Shown one piece after another: positions 8,402 to 16,451 of a DNA stretch of 64,000 nt. The translations under genes were made by a program, and so were the position numbers. Location: contig NZ_LSYT01000006.1 in assembly GCF_001602525.1 (NCBI RefSeq), positions 1-64,000 on the forward strand, given 5' to 3'. Within the stretch, counting starts at the first letter, position 1, and every line of letters starts with the position of its first letter. This DNA is from Flavobacterium chilense (GTDB lineage: Bacteria > Bacteroidota > Bacteroidia > Flavobacteriales > Flavobacteriaceae). The notes below the pieces were generated by a model. It did not search any database and was not told the DNA's origin. It worked only from the letters and a program-made list of their open reading frames with translations.

Positions 8402-9574
8402 ATGATAAAAATGCAGCAAACCATGAGATGGTTCGGACCAAACGACAAGGTAAGTTTAATTGACATTAAACAGGCCGGAGCAACTGGAATTGTAACCGCT
8501 TTGCACCAAATTCCGGTTGGCGATGTCTGGACGATCGCTGCTATAAAAGAAAGACAGGAAATCATACGAAATTACGGATTGGAATGGACTGTGGTAGAAA
8601 GTCTTCCGGTTCATGAAGAAATCAAAAGAGCTTCGGGAAATTATCTGCAATACATTGAAAATTATAAAATTAGTTTACGTAATCTGGCAGAATGCGGAAT
8701 TAAAATCATCACCTATAATTTCATGCCGATTCTGGACTGGGTGCGTACGAATCATAATTTTATTAACGAAGACGGGAGCAAAGCCTTGCTCTACAATCAG
8801 GATGCTTTTACTTATTTTGATGTTTTTCTTTTAAAAAGACCAAATTCAGAAAACGATTATTCAGATGCTGAAAAAGAAAAAGCTTTGCAGTTTGGAAATC
8901 AATTGTCTGAAGATGAAAAAGCATTGTTATTTAAAAATGTTTTGCTAGGATTGCCAGGAAGTACGATCAATTTTACGGCAGAACAGATTTTATCTTTATT
9001 AGACAATTATGCAAATATTGATAACGAAAAACTAAGAGAAAACCTGATTTATTTTTTATCAGAAGTTGCTCCGTTTGCAGAAGAAACAGGTTCGAAACTA
9101 GCCATTCATCCAGACGATCCGCCGTTTTCGGTTTTAGGACTCCCGAGAATTGTTTCCACAGAAGCGGATCTGAAAGCTATTTTCAGCGCTGTTCCGTCAA
9201 CAGTCAACGGATTATGTTATTGCACTGGTTCGTTAAGTGCCGATGTAAAAAATAATCTGGAAAAAATTATAGACGATTTTGGAGATCGAATTCACTTTTT
9301 GCATCTTCGAAATACCATCCGCGAAAGCGAAACTATTTTCAGAGAATCAGAACATTTAAATGGTGATGCAAAAATGGAAATAATTGTAGAGAAATTATTG
9401 TTGTTAATGAATAAAACCAAAATAAGTCTTCCGATGCGCCCTGATCATGGTTTTCTTCATCGAGTTGATGAAGAAACAGAAACTTATCCGGGATATTCTC
9501 TGGTAGGAAGATTAAAAGGGCTTGCTGAGCTAAGGGGTTTAGAAATGGGAATTGCTTATAAGTTGAATTTGTAA
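8402..9574 (+). CDS. uxuA: Mannonate dehydratase
   Basis: 390 residues, close to the E. coli UxuA length of 394. It opens with the family block MRWFGPNDKVSLIDIKQAGA and contains AGATGIVTALHQIP, LAIHPDDPPFSVLGLPRIVS, NGLCYCTGS and MRPDHGFL. The enzyme (EC 4.2.1.8, Mn/Fe dependent) dehydrates D-mannonate to 2-keto-3-deoxygluconate in hexuronate catabolism. It is cytoplasmic. The start could also be the ATG at 8411 (MQQTMRW), which agrees better with the E. coli N-terminus. Together with the SDR it would channel glucuronate released by GH67 and GH115. The next step (KDG kinase and aldolase) is not in the window. Confidence 0.95.
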   Translation: MIKMQQTMRWFGPNDKVSLIDIKQAGATGIVTALHQIPVGDVWTIAAIKERQEIIRNYGLEWTVVESLPVHEEIKRASGNYLQYIENYKISLRNLAECGIKIITYNFMPILDWVRTNHNFINEDGSKALLYNQDAFTYFDVFLLKRPNSENDYSDAEKEKALQFGNQLSEDEKALLFKNVLLGLPGSTINFTAEQILSLLDNYANIDNEKLRENLIYFLSEVAPFAEETGSKLAIHPDDPPFSVLGLPRIVSTEADLKAIFSAVPSTVNGLCYCTGSLSADVKNNLEKIIDDFGDRIHFLHLRNTIRESETIFRESEHLNGDAKMEIIVEKLLLLMNKTKISLPMRPDHGFLHRVDEETETYPGYSLVGRLKGLAELRGLEMGIAYKLNL

Positions 9575-9599
9575 TATTCTTGAAGTAAGACGCCCTGTT

Positions 9600-9699
9600 T
9601 GTCATTTCGACGAAGGAGAAATCTCCACGAGAAACTCTACAAAGATTGGATTTTCGTTGCGGAGCTACTTACGAAGATTTCTCCTTCGTCGAAATGACA
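9600..9699. repeat. 100-bp palindromic repeat, copy 1
   Basis: Ends TGTCATTTCGACGAAGGAGA and its inverse TCTCCTTCGTCGAAATGACA enclose CTCTACAAAGATTGG and GCGGAGCTACTTACGAAGAT. A second full copy is at 22861-22962, and shortened ones are at 12445-12471 and 13883-13907. It carries no ORF of its own. Confidence 0.75.
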
Positions 9700-9725
9700 A
9701 GATTATGGATAATCATTGCGAATTT

Positions 9726-9758
9726 AGACCTGACAGGTTTTTAAAGCCTGTCAGGTCT
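9726..9758 (+). terminator. Hairpin AGACCTGACAGG / CCTGTCAGGTCT
   Basis: Strong symmetric hairpin 150 bp after uxuA. It could stop transcription on either strand, although the T run is poor. A truncated version lies near 12500 in the duplicated intergenic block, and a relative (AACCTAACAGG) follows xylA at 22438. Confidence 0.5.
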
Positions 9759-9769
9759 CTGTTGAGGAA

Positions 9770-9842
9770 AAACTATGTTTATTTAAACAAGTGAAACGCC
9801 TTTTACAGACAAAGAAAAACTATGTCTCTATGTGTTTAAATT
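9770..9842. repeat. Dispersed repeat, half copy overlapping the GH115 start
   Basis: The sequence from AAAAACTATGTTTATTTAAAC to CTATGTCTCTATGTGTTTAAA is nearly the same as 12520-12592 and matches the right half of 7393-7524. Its last bases (ATGTGTTTAAA) hold the ATG at 9830 that best starts the GH115 gene. Confidence 0.65.
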
Positions 9843-12433
9843 TTAAGCTGCTATGTAAGTTTTTACTGCTTTTTCTCATCGGATTAAGCACAAAGTCCTA
9901 TGCCATAAATCCAGAGAAATATTTAGTCAATCAGGCTTCCTCCGAAAATTTCCCTTTGGTTTCAAAAGGAAAAACAGCTTCTGTTTTTGTCAGTAAGAAT
10001 GATTTTCCAGGCGTTTTAAAAGTAGCAGGACATTTAGAAAATGACATTTTTCAGGTTTCGGATTTACATGCTAAACGAATCAATAAAATTGCAGAAGCTC
10101 AGGATTTTGTTGTTATTATAGGAACATTCGGAAAAAGTGAAATTATAGATCAATTAGTCAAAAAAGGAAAAATTGATGCAAACCAACTTCGTGGAAAATG
10201 GGAAAAATTTACCACACAAATTGTCGAAAATCCGTTTAAAGGAATCAAAAAAGCATTGGTAATTGCGGGTTCAGACAAAAGAGGAACGATTTACGGAATC
10301 TACGATTTGTCGAATCAAATTGGCGTTTCGCCTTGGTATTATTGGGCTGATGTTCCGGTAAAAAAACAATCAGAACTGCATGTTTTACCCGGAATTCATT
10401 CACAAGGAGAACCAAAGGTAAAATACAGAGGGATTTTTATAAACGACGAAGCTCCGGCTTTATCTGGCTGGGCATTTGAAAAATTTGGCGGATTTAATTC
10501 GAAATTCTACGATAAAGTTTTTGAATTGATATTGCGAATGAAAGGCAACTATTTATGGCCTGCAATGTGGGGCAGAATGTTTTATGTCGAAGATCCGCAG
10601 AACGCTGTTTTAGCAGATGAATACGGAATTGTGATGGGAACTTCGCATCACGAACCGTTAACAAGAGCACATGCTGAATGGGGAAAAGAAAAAGGGAAAT
10701 GGGATTTTACTACCAATTCGGAAACCTTGATTAATTTCTGGAAAGACGGAATTAAAAGAATGGGGAATAAAGAAACCATTGTGACAATTGGAATGCGAGG
10801 CGACGGCGACGAACCAATGACGGAAGGAACTGCCATTGGACTTTTGGAAAATATCGTAAAAACACAAAGAAATATCATTCAGGAAGTTACTAAAAAACCA
10901 ATTGAAGAAACGCCTCAAATGTGGGCGCTTTACAAAGAAGTTCAGGATTATTACGACAAAGGAATGATTGTTCCTGACGACGTAACGCTTTTATTATGTG
11001 ATGACAATTGGGGAAATATCCGCAAATTGCCTGAACTCAATTCAAAACCAAGAAAAGGCGGTTATGGCATTTATTATCATTACGATTACGTAGGCGGACC
11101 AAGAAATTACAAATGGATCAATACCAATCAAATTGAGCGTACCTGGGAACAAATGGATTTAGCATATCAATACGGCGTTGATAAAATCTGGATTGTAAAT
11201 GTGGGCGACATCAAACCAATGGAATTTCCGATTGAGTTTTTCTTAGATATGGCGTGGAATCCTGAAAAATTCAATGCCGGAAATGTACAAGATTATTATG
11301 TGAATTGGGCAAAAGAAAATTTTGGAAATCAATTTGCAGGCGAAATTGCGCAGATTTTAAAATTATACACTAAATACAATTCACGAAGAAAACCAGAATT
11401 GCTGGATGCTAAAACATACAGCGTAACAAATTATAACGAAGCAGATCTAGTTGTAGCAGATTATAAAAAATTGATTGAAAAAGCCAGTTCGATAAACGAA
11501 AAACTGCAGCCAGAATATAAAGATGCTTTTTATCAGCTGGTTTTGTTTCCTGTTTTGGCAAGCTCTAATTTAAATGAAATGTATGTTGCAACGGCTAAAA
11601 ATCATTTGTATGCAGAGCAGGGAAATGCCATTGCAAATGTGTATGATGAAAAAGTAAAAACATTATTCGAAAAAGACAGTTTACTGACGAATTACTACCA
11701 TACGAAATTGTTAAACGGAAAATGGAATCATATGATGTCGCAAACACATATTGGTTATGATAACTGGCAGCAACCGGAAAAAAATGTGATCCCAAAAACG
11801 AAAACAATCGAAATTTCAAACCAAACTAAAGCTGGAATTTCTACTGAGGATTTTTCAAAAGCTGAAACATTGATTAATAATAGAGATTTAGATCATGTTT
11901 GGGGTTTTGTTGAGAGCAATGGTTACATTTCAATAGAAAGTAAAAATTATTCAAAAGCACTAAATTCAGATGCAGTAAAATGGACTATAATTCCAAATCT
12001 TGGGAGGACAGAATCCGGAATAACTTTAAAACCTTCCAATATAAAATCTATTGAAATCTCAGAGCAATCTCCGAGGTTAGAATACGACGTTCATTTTTTT
12101 AGTAAAGGAAACGTAAAAGTATATGCTTATTTTTCGCCAACCTTAAATTTTACAATCCGTGACGGCTTGAAATACGGAATTGCTTTTGATAATGAAAAGC
12201 CTCAAATAATCAATTTTAATCAGGATGATTCAGAGAAAAACTGGGCTGAATCTGTTGCGGATAATATCAAAATAATAACATCATCGCATGCAATTGAAAA
12301 GACTGGGAATCATGTTTTAAAGTTTTACGGAATTGATTCGGCTTTAGTGCTTCAGAAGATTGTAATTGAAACGGAAGAGGGTAAAATTTTGAAGTCGTAT
12401 TTAGGTCCGCCGGAGAGTTTTAGAAAAGAGTGA
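9830..12433 (+). CDS. Xylan alpha-1,2-glucuronidase, glycoside hydrolase family 115
   Basis: 867 residues from the ATG at 9830. A GTG at 9791 would add 13 residues encoded by repeat DNA. The preferred start gives a signal peptide ending STKSYA. The order fits GH115: N-terminal alpha/beta domain (about 25-185, with AGSDKRGTIYGIYDLSNQIG), a barrel from KYRGIFINDEAPALSGWA to the VNVGDIKPMEFP segment near 470, a helical part, and a C-terminal beta domain (from about 690). GH115 enzymes remove glucuronic or 4-O-methylglucuronic acid from internal positions of xylan, complementing the terminal-acting GH67. It probably acts in the periplasm or at the cell surface. Confidence 0.93.
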   Translation: MCLNFKLLCKFLLLFLIGLSTKSYAINPEKYLVNQASSENFPLVSKGKTASVFVSKNDFPGVLKVAGHLENDIFQVSDLHAKRINKIAEAQDFVVIIGTFGKSEIIDQLVKKGKIDANQLRGKWEKFTTQIVENPFKGIKKALVIAGSDKRGTIYGIYDLSNQIGVSPWYYWADVPVKKQSELHVLPGIHSQGEPKVKYRGIFINDEAPALSGWAFEKFGGFNSKFYDKVFELILRMKGNYLWPAMWGRMFYVEDPQNAVLADEYGIVMGTSHHEPLTRAHAEWGKEKGKWDFTTNSETLINFWKDGIKRMGNKETIVTIGMRGDGDEPMTEGTAIGLLENIVKTQRNIIQEVTKKPIEETPQMWALYKEVQDYYDKGMIVPDDVTLLLCDDNWGNIRKLPELNSKPRKGGYGIYYHYDYVGGPRNYKWINTNQIERTWEQMDLAYQYGVDKIWIVNVGDIKPMEFPIEFFLDMAWNPEKFNAGNVQDYYVNWAKENFGNQFAGEIAQILKLYTKYNSRRKPELLDAKTYSVTNYNEADLVVADYKKLIEKASSINEKLQPEYKDAFYQLVLFPVLASSNLNEMYVATAKNHLYAEQGNAIANVYDEKVKTLFEKDSLLTNYYHTKLLNGKWNHMMSQTHIGYDNWQQPEKNVIPKTKTIEISNQTKAGISTEDFSKAETLINNRDLDHVWGFVESNGYISIESKNYSKALNSDAVKWTIIPNLGRTESGITLKPSNIKSIEISEQSPRLEYDVHFFSKGNVKVYAYFSPTLNFTIRDGLKYGIAFDNEKPQIINFNQDDSEKNWAESVADNIKIITSSHAIEKTGNHVLKFYGIDSALVLQKIVIETEEGKILKSYLGPPESFRKE

Positions 12434-12444
12434 TTAGTTCTGTT

Positions 12445-12592
12445 TGTCATTCTGAGGAACGAGGAATGACAAGATCATGGATAATCATTGCGGGTTTAGA
12501 CCTGACAGGTCTTCGATGAGAAAAACTATGTTTGTTTAAACAAGCGAACGCCTTTATAAACAAAGAAAAACTATGTCTCTATGTGTTTAAAA
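12445..12592. repeat. Second copy of the intergenic block found before GH115
   Basis: The stretch ATGACAAGATCATGG...TCTATGTGTTTAAA repeats 9693-9842 with a few changes and a shortened hairpin. It begins with a reduced palindrome TGTCATTCTGAGG...GAATGACA (12445-12471). Thus the GH115 and GH10 genes share almost the same upstream DNA, although here the ATG of the next gene (12625) lies outside the repeat. Confidence 0.7.
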
Positions 12593-12624
12593 AATAAAAC
12601 TATTAACTATTAAACCAAAAATAT

Positions 12625-13734
12625 ATGAAATTTATTAAACCTTATTTAGTTGCCGTCACGACTTTGCTGGCTGTCAGCTGTACATCGCAGAAAGAAACAG
12701 CTTCATTAAAAGACGCTTATAAAAACGATTTTTACATTGGTACAGCTTTAAGTGCGGATCAAATTCAAGAAAAAGATAAAAAAGTCGACTCGTTGATTAC
12801 AAAAGAATTTAATGCAATCACTCCGGAAAATATTATGAAATCGATGTACACACATCCGGAAAAAAATAAATATGATTTTGCTTTATCAGACAAGTTTGTG
12901 GCGTATGGTGAAAAGAATAAAATGTTCATTCATGGACATACTTTGATCTGGCACAGCCAATTAGCGCCCTGGATGGAAAAAATATCGGATAGTACTGAAA
13001 TGAAAGCTTTTATGAAAGATCATATCACCACGATTGTTTCCAAATATAAAGGCAGAATCAATTCGTGGGATGTAGTAAACGAAGCTTTAAACGATGATGG
13101 AACATTGCGGGAATCTGTTTTCTTGAAAACGCTTGGCGAAAAATATCTTGTCGATGCTTTTAAACTGGCAGAAAAAGCCGACCCAAAAGCAGAGCTATAT
13201 TATAACGATTATAATATAGAAGAACCAGCAAAAAGAGCTGGAGCGATTGCTTTAATCAAAAAAATAAAAGCAGCAGGAGGAAAGGTGGACGGAGTTGGTA
13301 TCCAGGGACATTGGAGATTGCAAAGTCCATCGATAGAAGAAATTGAAAAAAGCATTTTAGAATATTCAGCATTAGGAATTAAAGTTGCTTTTACAGAGCT
13401 GGATATTACCGTGTTACCAAATCCGTGGGATTTAAAAGGCGCTGATGTAAATCAGAAATTTGAAGGAAATACTAAAATGAATCCATATCCTAAAACATTG
13501 CCAGATTCAGTTCAGATACAATTGGCAGAACGTTATGCATCGATTTTTAAACTATTTTTAAAACATAAAGACAAAATCAGCCGGGTAACATTTTGGGGAG
13601 TTTATGACGGGCAATCATGGTTAAATGACTGGCCTATAAAAGGAAGAACGAATTATCCGCTTCCATTTGATGCAGCTTTGAAACACAAACCAGCTTACGA
13701 CAGTATTTTAAAGCTAAAGAAAAAGGAAGAATAA
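12625..13734 (+). CDS. Endo-1,4-beta-xylanase lipoprotein, glycoside hydrolase family 10
   Basis: 369 residues with a lipoprotein signal (LLAVSCTSQ, Cys near 19) and a single GH10 barrel. HGHTLIWHSQ is the substrate-binding signature. E153 in WDVVNEAL is the acid/base and E258 in FTELDI is the nucleophile, as in all GH10 xylanases. The last barrel strand has TFWGVYDGQSWLND. It hydrolyses internal beta-1,4-xylosidic bonds. Compact and without binding modules, it probably works on oligosaccharides in the periplasm, while the modular GH10 at 30598 would act at the surface. It follows GH115 and precedes the symporter gene. Confidence 0.96.
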   Translation: MKFIKPYLVAVTTLLAVSCTSQKETASLKDAYKNDFYIGTALSADQIQEKDKKVDSLITKEFNAITPENIMKSMYTHPEKNKYDFALSDKFVAYGEKNKMFIHGHTLIWHSQLAPWMEKISDSTEMKAFMKDHITTIVSKYKGRINSWDVVNEALNDDGTLRESVFLKTLGEKYLVDAFKLAEKADPKAELYYNDYNIEEPAKRAGAIALIKKIKAAGGKVDGVGIQGHWRLQSPSIEEIEKSILEYSALGIKVAFTELDITVLPNPWDLKGADVNQKFEGNTKMNPYPKTLPDSVQIQLAERYASIFKLFLKHKDKISRVTFWGVYDGQSWLNDWPIKGRTNYPLPFDAALKHKPAYDSILKLKKKEE

Positions 13735-13768
13735 CAGCTAAAAATCATTCTCAATCGAAATAATAGTA

Positions 13769-13780
13769 ACAATCGGTTGT
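13769..13780. promoter_or_regulatory. LacI-type operator 1 before the symporter
   Basis: ACAATCGGTTGT is the exact reverse complement of the site at 13847-13858. The two are 78 bp centre to centre, a spacing that could allow looping by a LacI-type tetramer or two dimers. Confidence 0.6.
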
Positions 13781-13814
13781 TTTTAAAAATATTATTGAAA
13801 TAAAGTAAACTAAA

Positions 13815-13858
13815 TTTGCATAATATGTTTTTTTGTATAATTTTACACAACCGATTGT
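13815..13858 (+). promoter_or_regulatory. Promoter and LacI-type operator 2 before the symporter
   Basis: TTTG at 13815-13818 and TAATTTTA at 13838-13845 are 19 bp apart, matching the Bacteroidota TTTG-N19-TAnnTTTG pattern apart from the last base. ACAACCGATTGT at 13847-13858 follows directly and would cover the transcription start. A reduced TGTCATTTCG palindrome (13883-13907) lies in the leader. Confidence 0.6.
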
Positions 13859-13936
13859 TTTAAATAAAACTCAACACAATCCTGTCATTTCGAGTAACGA
13901 GAAATGAAAAAAAACTAACTAACCACAAACCACAAA

Positions 13937-15370
13937 ATGAATAACATTTCACAAAAATTATCCATCAAAGAAAAAATTGGATACAGCTTAGGAGACTTGG
14001 CGGCCAATTTAGTTTTTCAAACTTTGATGACGTATCTGGCTTATTTCTATACTGATATTTACGGATTATCGCCAACAGATTCTTCTATTATCATGTTGGT
14101 TGTTGGCTTAGTTGCTGCCTTTATTTTTAATCCGATAATTGGTGTTTTAGCAGACAGAACCAGTACCAAATGGGGAAAATTCAGACCGTGGATTCTGGCA
14201 ACCGCAATTCCGCTTGGAGTAGTGGCGTTATTGGCATTTTCAACTCCCGATTTCGCTTATAAAGGAAAAGTAATTTATGCTGTTGTAACCTATACTTTAT
14301 TATTGCTTTTTTATGCAGGAAACAATCTGCCATATTCCGCTTTAAGCGGAGTTATAACAGGCGATATGTCCGAAAGAAACAGTATGTCATCCTATCGTTT
14401 TGTGGCGGTTATGTTTGCACAGTTTTTTGTTCAGGTATTTATGCTCGGCATTATAAAAAGTGCCGGAAACGGAGACAAAGCAATTGGAATAGAAAAAGTA
14501 ATGACAGTTTTGGCTATTATTGGAACCATCATGCTTTTGATTACCTTTTTGACAACAAAAGAAAGAATCATTCCTAAGCCGGAACAAAAATCAAGTGTAA
14601 AAGAAGATTTAAGCGATTTAATCAAAAACAGACCCTGGATAATCATGCTATCGCTTACGACTTTGGTTTTTGTTACGCTGGCAATGAAAGGCGGTTCATA
14701 TGTATATTATTTTGAAAATTATGTAGATAAAGAACAATTAGCCGTTTTTATCCAGCCTATTTTAGATACATTATCAAATATTGGGTTGAATCATTTTGGG
14801 AATGATCCTGTTTCAGCCGGATTTGGATTGTTTAATGCCGGAGGTATTATTTTTATGATTGTGGGGATTACATTATCTAAAAACCTGGCAGATAAATACG
14901 GAAAACGAAATGTATTCGGTTTGTTTTTATTCATTTCAACGCTGTTTATTATCGCTTTCTATTTCTATCCGCCTACGTCAATTGGTTTAATATTTTTCTC
15001 CCAAATTCTGCACGGATTTTTCTACGGAATCACAATTCCAATTCTTTGGGCAATGATTGCTGATGTTGCCGATTATTCAGAATGGCTTAACAATCGCCGC
15101 GCGACAGCTATTATTTTCTCTGCCATGATGGTAGGATTAAAAGCCGGATTAAGTATTGGAGGAGCTTTAACAACATTGTTTTTGGGGTATTTTCATTACG
15201 CGCCAAATTCTGCCGTACAAACTGAAACTGCAATTAACGGAATCAAATTACTGGTCAGTATTTTTCCTGCTATTCCATTTTTAATTGGAGCCGGATTGCT
15301 GTTTTTCTACAAAATCAATAAACAAATGGAAGTGCAGATCGAAACCGAGTTAAAAGAAAGAAGAACTTAA
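13937..15370 (+). CDS. Glycoside-pentoside-hexuronide (GPH) cation symporter
   Basis: 477 residues with about 12 hydrophobic segments. The family opening KIGYSLGDLAANLVFQTLMT and the loop after helix 2, DRTSTKWGKFRPW, are diagnostic of the GPH branch of the MFS (XynB/XylT/YicJ relatives), which imports glycosides or pentosides with Na+ or H+. Given the neighbours, the substrate is probably xylose or xylo-oligosaccharides crossing the inner membrane. It starts a unit with two GH43 genes (23 bp, then 23 bp spacing) behind a promoter with two LacI-type operators. Confidence 0.92.
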   Translation: MNNISQKLSIKEKIGYSLGDLAANLVFQTLMTYLAYFYTDIYGLSPTDSSIIMLVVGLVAAFIFNPIIGVLADRTSTKWGKFRPWILATAIPLGVVALLAFSTPDFAYKGKVIYAVVTYTLLLLFYAGNNLPYSALSGVITGDMSERNSMSSYRFVAVMFAQFFVQVFMLGIIKSAGNGDKAIGIEKVMTVLAIIGTIMLLITFLTTKERIIPKPEQKSSVKEDLSDLIKNRPWIIMLSLTTLVFVTLAMKGGSYVYYFENYVDKEQLAVFIQPILDTLSNIGLNHFGNDPVSAGFGLFNAGGIIFMIVGITLSKNLADKYGKRNVFGLFLFISTLFIIAFYFYPPTSIGLIFFSQILHGFFYGITIPILWAMIADVADYSEWLNNRRATAIIFSAMMVGLKAGLSIGGALTTLFLGYFHYAPNSAVQTETAINGIKLLVSIFPAIPFLIGAGLLFFYKINKQMEVQIETELKERRT

Positions 15371-15393
15371 TTATTTAAAACCAAGATAGTACT

Positions 15394-16428
15394 ATGCCTG
15401 AAGATAGCATTGAACAAATTAATTTCGAGGAAATTAATGAACTGGCGATTTCAAAGCCTTTAGTTTCTCACATTTATACAGCCGATCCGTCGGCGCATGT
15501 ATTCAATGGGAAGATTTACATTTATCCATCACACGACATAGATGCCGGAATTCCGTTTAACGATAACGGGGATCATTTTGGAATGGAAGATTATCACGTT
15601 TTTTCGATGGACAGCATTTCGTCAAAAGCAGTTGACAATGGAGTTGCATTGCATGTTGATGATGTTGCCTGGGCCGAAAAACAAATGTGGGCGCCAGATG
15701 CAGCGCATAAAAACGGAAAGTATTATTTGTACTTTCCGGCAAAACGTGCCAACGGAATTTTCCAGATTGGAGTAGCGATCAGCGATTCTCCCTCAGGACC
15801 TTTTACACCTCAAGCTGATGCCATAAAAGGAAGTTACAGTATTGATCCTGCTGTTTTTGAAGACGAAGACGGGAAACATTATATTTATTTTGGAGGTATT
15901 TGGGGTGGACAATTGCAGAAATACAGAAACAATATATATGATCCAAATACCGAAGAACCTTCTGGAAACGAACCCGCTTTAGGTCCAATTGTGGCTTTAC
16001 TCCGTGACGATATGCTCGAATTTGCAGAAGATCCAAAAGAAATTAAAATCCTGGATGAAAACGGTCAAATGCTGTTGGCGGGAGATAACGACCGTCGATT
16101 TTTTGAAGCTTCCTGGGTTCATAAATACAACGGAAAATATTATTTCTCGTACTCAACAGGAGATACCCATTTTATTTGTTATGCAATTGGAGACAATCCT
16201 TATGGGCCATTTACGTATCAGGGAAGGATCTTAAATCCGGTTGTAGGCTGGACATCACATCATTCGATTTGTGAAGTCGAAGGCGAATGGTATTTGTTTT
16301 ATCACGATTCGAGTTTATCAAAAGGTGTAACGCATTTAAGAAGTATGAAAGTAACCAAAATCGATTATCTCGAAGATGGTACAATCGTAACGATCGATCC
16401 TTACGGAATAAGAAGATTACTGGATTAA
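15394..16428 (+). CDS. Glycoside hydrolase family 43, probable cytoplasmic beta-xylosidase/arabinofuranosidase
   Basis: 344 residues and no signal peptide, so it should cleave oligosaccharides imported by the preceding symporter. The GH43 triad is visible: D31 in YTADPSAHVF (base), D151 in SIDPAVFEDEDG (pKa modulator) and E238 in FFEASWVHK (acid). The five-bladed propeller fills the chain, with no extra C-terminal domain. The substrate, xylose or arabinose at the non-reducing end, cannot be decided from the motifs. Confidence 0.92.
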   Translation: MPEDSIEQINFEEINELAISKPLVSHIYTADPSAHVFNGKIYIYPSHDIDAGIPFNDNGDHFGMEDYHVFSMDSISSKAVDNGVALHVDDVAWAEKQMWAPDAAHKNGKYYLYFPAKRANGIFQIGVAISDSPSGPFTPQADAIKGSYSIDPAVFEDEDGKHYIYFGGIWGGQLQKYRNNIYDPNTEEPSGNEPALGPIVALLRDDMLEFAEDPKEIKILDENGQMLLAGDNDRRFFEASWVHKYNGKYYFSYSTGDTHFICYAIGDNPYGPFTYQGRILNPVVGWTSHHSICEVEGEWYLFYHDSSLSKGVTHLRSMKVTKIDYLEDGTIVTIDPYGIRRLLD

Positions 16429-16451
16429 AAGTAGTTATCAATAAAAAAGAG

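Noticed and set aside
16287..16451. Upstream extension of the second GH43 gene
   Set aside because: It lies within the previous GH43 gene and would place 55 residues before a clear lipoprotein signal.
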